Assembly: GCF_002286915.1 (NCBI RefSeq)
Contig: NZ_MVOG01000002.1
Location: 22,163-86,162, forward strand
DNA: 64,000 nt
Source: Bifidobacterium italicum
GTDB lineage: Bacteria > Actinomycetota > Actinomycetes > Actinomycetales > Bifidobacteriaceae
Direction of reading: 5' to 3'
Shown here piece by piece: positions 63,759 through 64,000 of the stretch. The translations under genes and the position numbers were made by a program. The notes under the pieces were generated by a model. It saw only the letters and a list, made by a program, of their open reading frames with translations. It did no database searches and was not told where the DNA came from. The first letter of the stretch is position 1. Each line of letters opens with the position of its first letter.

Positions 63759-64000
63759 TCAGATGAGTTTGTTGAGGCGGTACAGGAACGCGGCCATCGC
63801 AGAACGCGTCAGCTTGCTGCCATACCCGAACGAACCATCCGAATTACCCAGCGTAATACCCGCATTCGCGCACCACAGGATCTCCTTGGCACCGAACGTA
63901 CCCTGCTTCACATCAGAGAACCGACGGTAATCCGCAGCCGACGGCGCAAACGACGCCGCACCCTGCACACCGGCAAGCTTCGCATACCGATACAGGAACA
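63759..64000 (-). CDS. C-terminal part of an SLH-like repeat protein, cut by right edge
   Basis: The last 80 codons of a leftward gene whose beginning is outside. The visible protein is one and a half SLH-like repeats: LYRYAKLAGVQG, FSDVKQGTFGAKEILWCANAGI, TLGNSDGSFGYG and LTRSAMAAFLYRLNKLI at the end. It matches the C-terminal repeats of the LRR protein at 55599-58853 closely (F-x-DVKQG-x-F-x-AKEILW, LGNSDG). So a second wall-associated surface protein borders the EPS region. The domains ahead of the repeats are unknown. Confidence 0.85.
   Translation of the reverse strand, partial: FLYRYAKLAGVQGAASFAPSAADYRRFSDVKQGTFGAKEILWCANAGITLGNSDGSFGYGSKLTRSAMAAFLYRLNKLI

Overview
The window reads as high-GC actinobacterial DNA, most likely Bifidobacterium or a close Bifidobacteriaceae relative. 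This is inferred from the gene set: a fused RmlC-RmlD protein, a Maf-NUDIX fusion, a DUF4012 envelope protein ending an exopolysaccharide (EPS) operon, a pdxS-pdxT pair and a CydDC-like fused ABC exporter. No rRNA, tRNA, CRISPR array or intact transposase was seen.

Layout. 1-5.2 kb: nucleotide and redox housekeeping (NudC, alpha/beta hydrolase, NUDIX-like protein, thioredoxin), a G5/lysozyme-like cell-wall protein and an orphan small gene. 5.3-22.2 kb: one leftward EPS operon of 14 genes, starting with a membrane-bound priming sugar transferase, then UDP-glucose dehydrogenase, seven glycosyltransferase-type genes, a Wzx flippase, RmlB, RmlCD, RmlA and DUF4012, closed by a strong terminator. 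It has no Wzy polymerase. 22.4-38.6 kb: mostly ordinary genes (MFS exporter, MntH, HNH protein, Maf-NUDIX, PdxS/PdxT, fused ABC exporter, acyl-CoA synthetase).

Inside that stretch, about 28.46-31.32 kb is an accessory island. It holds a family of roughly 40-bp palindromes, partly regularly spaced and with at least one compensatory arm change, a DUF559-type nuclease-like gene, and two tiny reading frames with good ribosome sites but non-ATG start positions. This is the most novel-looking part of the window.

38.7-63.7 kb: a second EPS region. 38.7-47.4 kb is an eight-gene leftward operon (GT2, pyruvyl transferase, nitroreductase, GT4, EpsG-type polymerase, DUF1919, GT4, Wzx) that is visibly poorer in G+C than its flanks and was probably acquired horizontally. 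A decayed segment and an unusual nested inverted repeat follow, upstream of a Wzb-like phosphatase. From 48.1 kb the DNA is GC-rich again and the genes alternate strand in blocks of one to three: GT14, GT2, pyruvyl transferase plus second region Wzx, acyltransferase plus GT2, a leucine-rich-repeat protein with C-terminal SLH-like repeats, two GT4 plus a second EpsG, and a GT2. The right edge cuts another SLH-like protein.

Together the two regions could form one split Wzx/Wzy system: the first supplies the lipid-linked first sugar, UDP-glucuronate and dTDP-rhamnose, and the second supplies polymerases, more flippases and modifying enzymes (pyruvylation, acylation). No Wzc-type kinase is visible to pair with the Wzb-like phosphatase.
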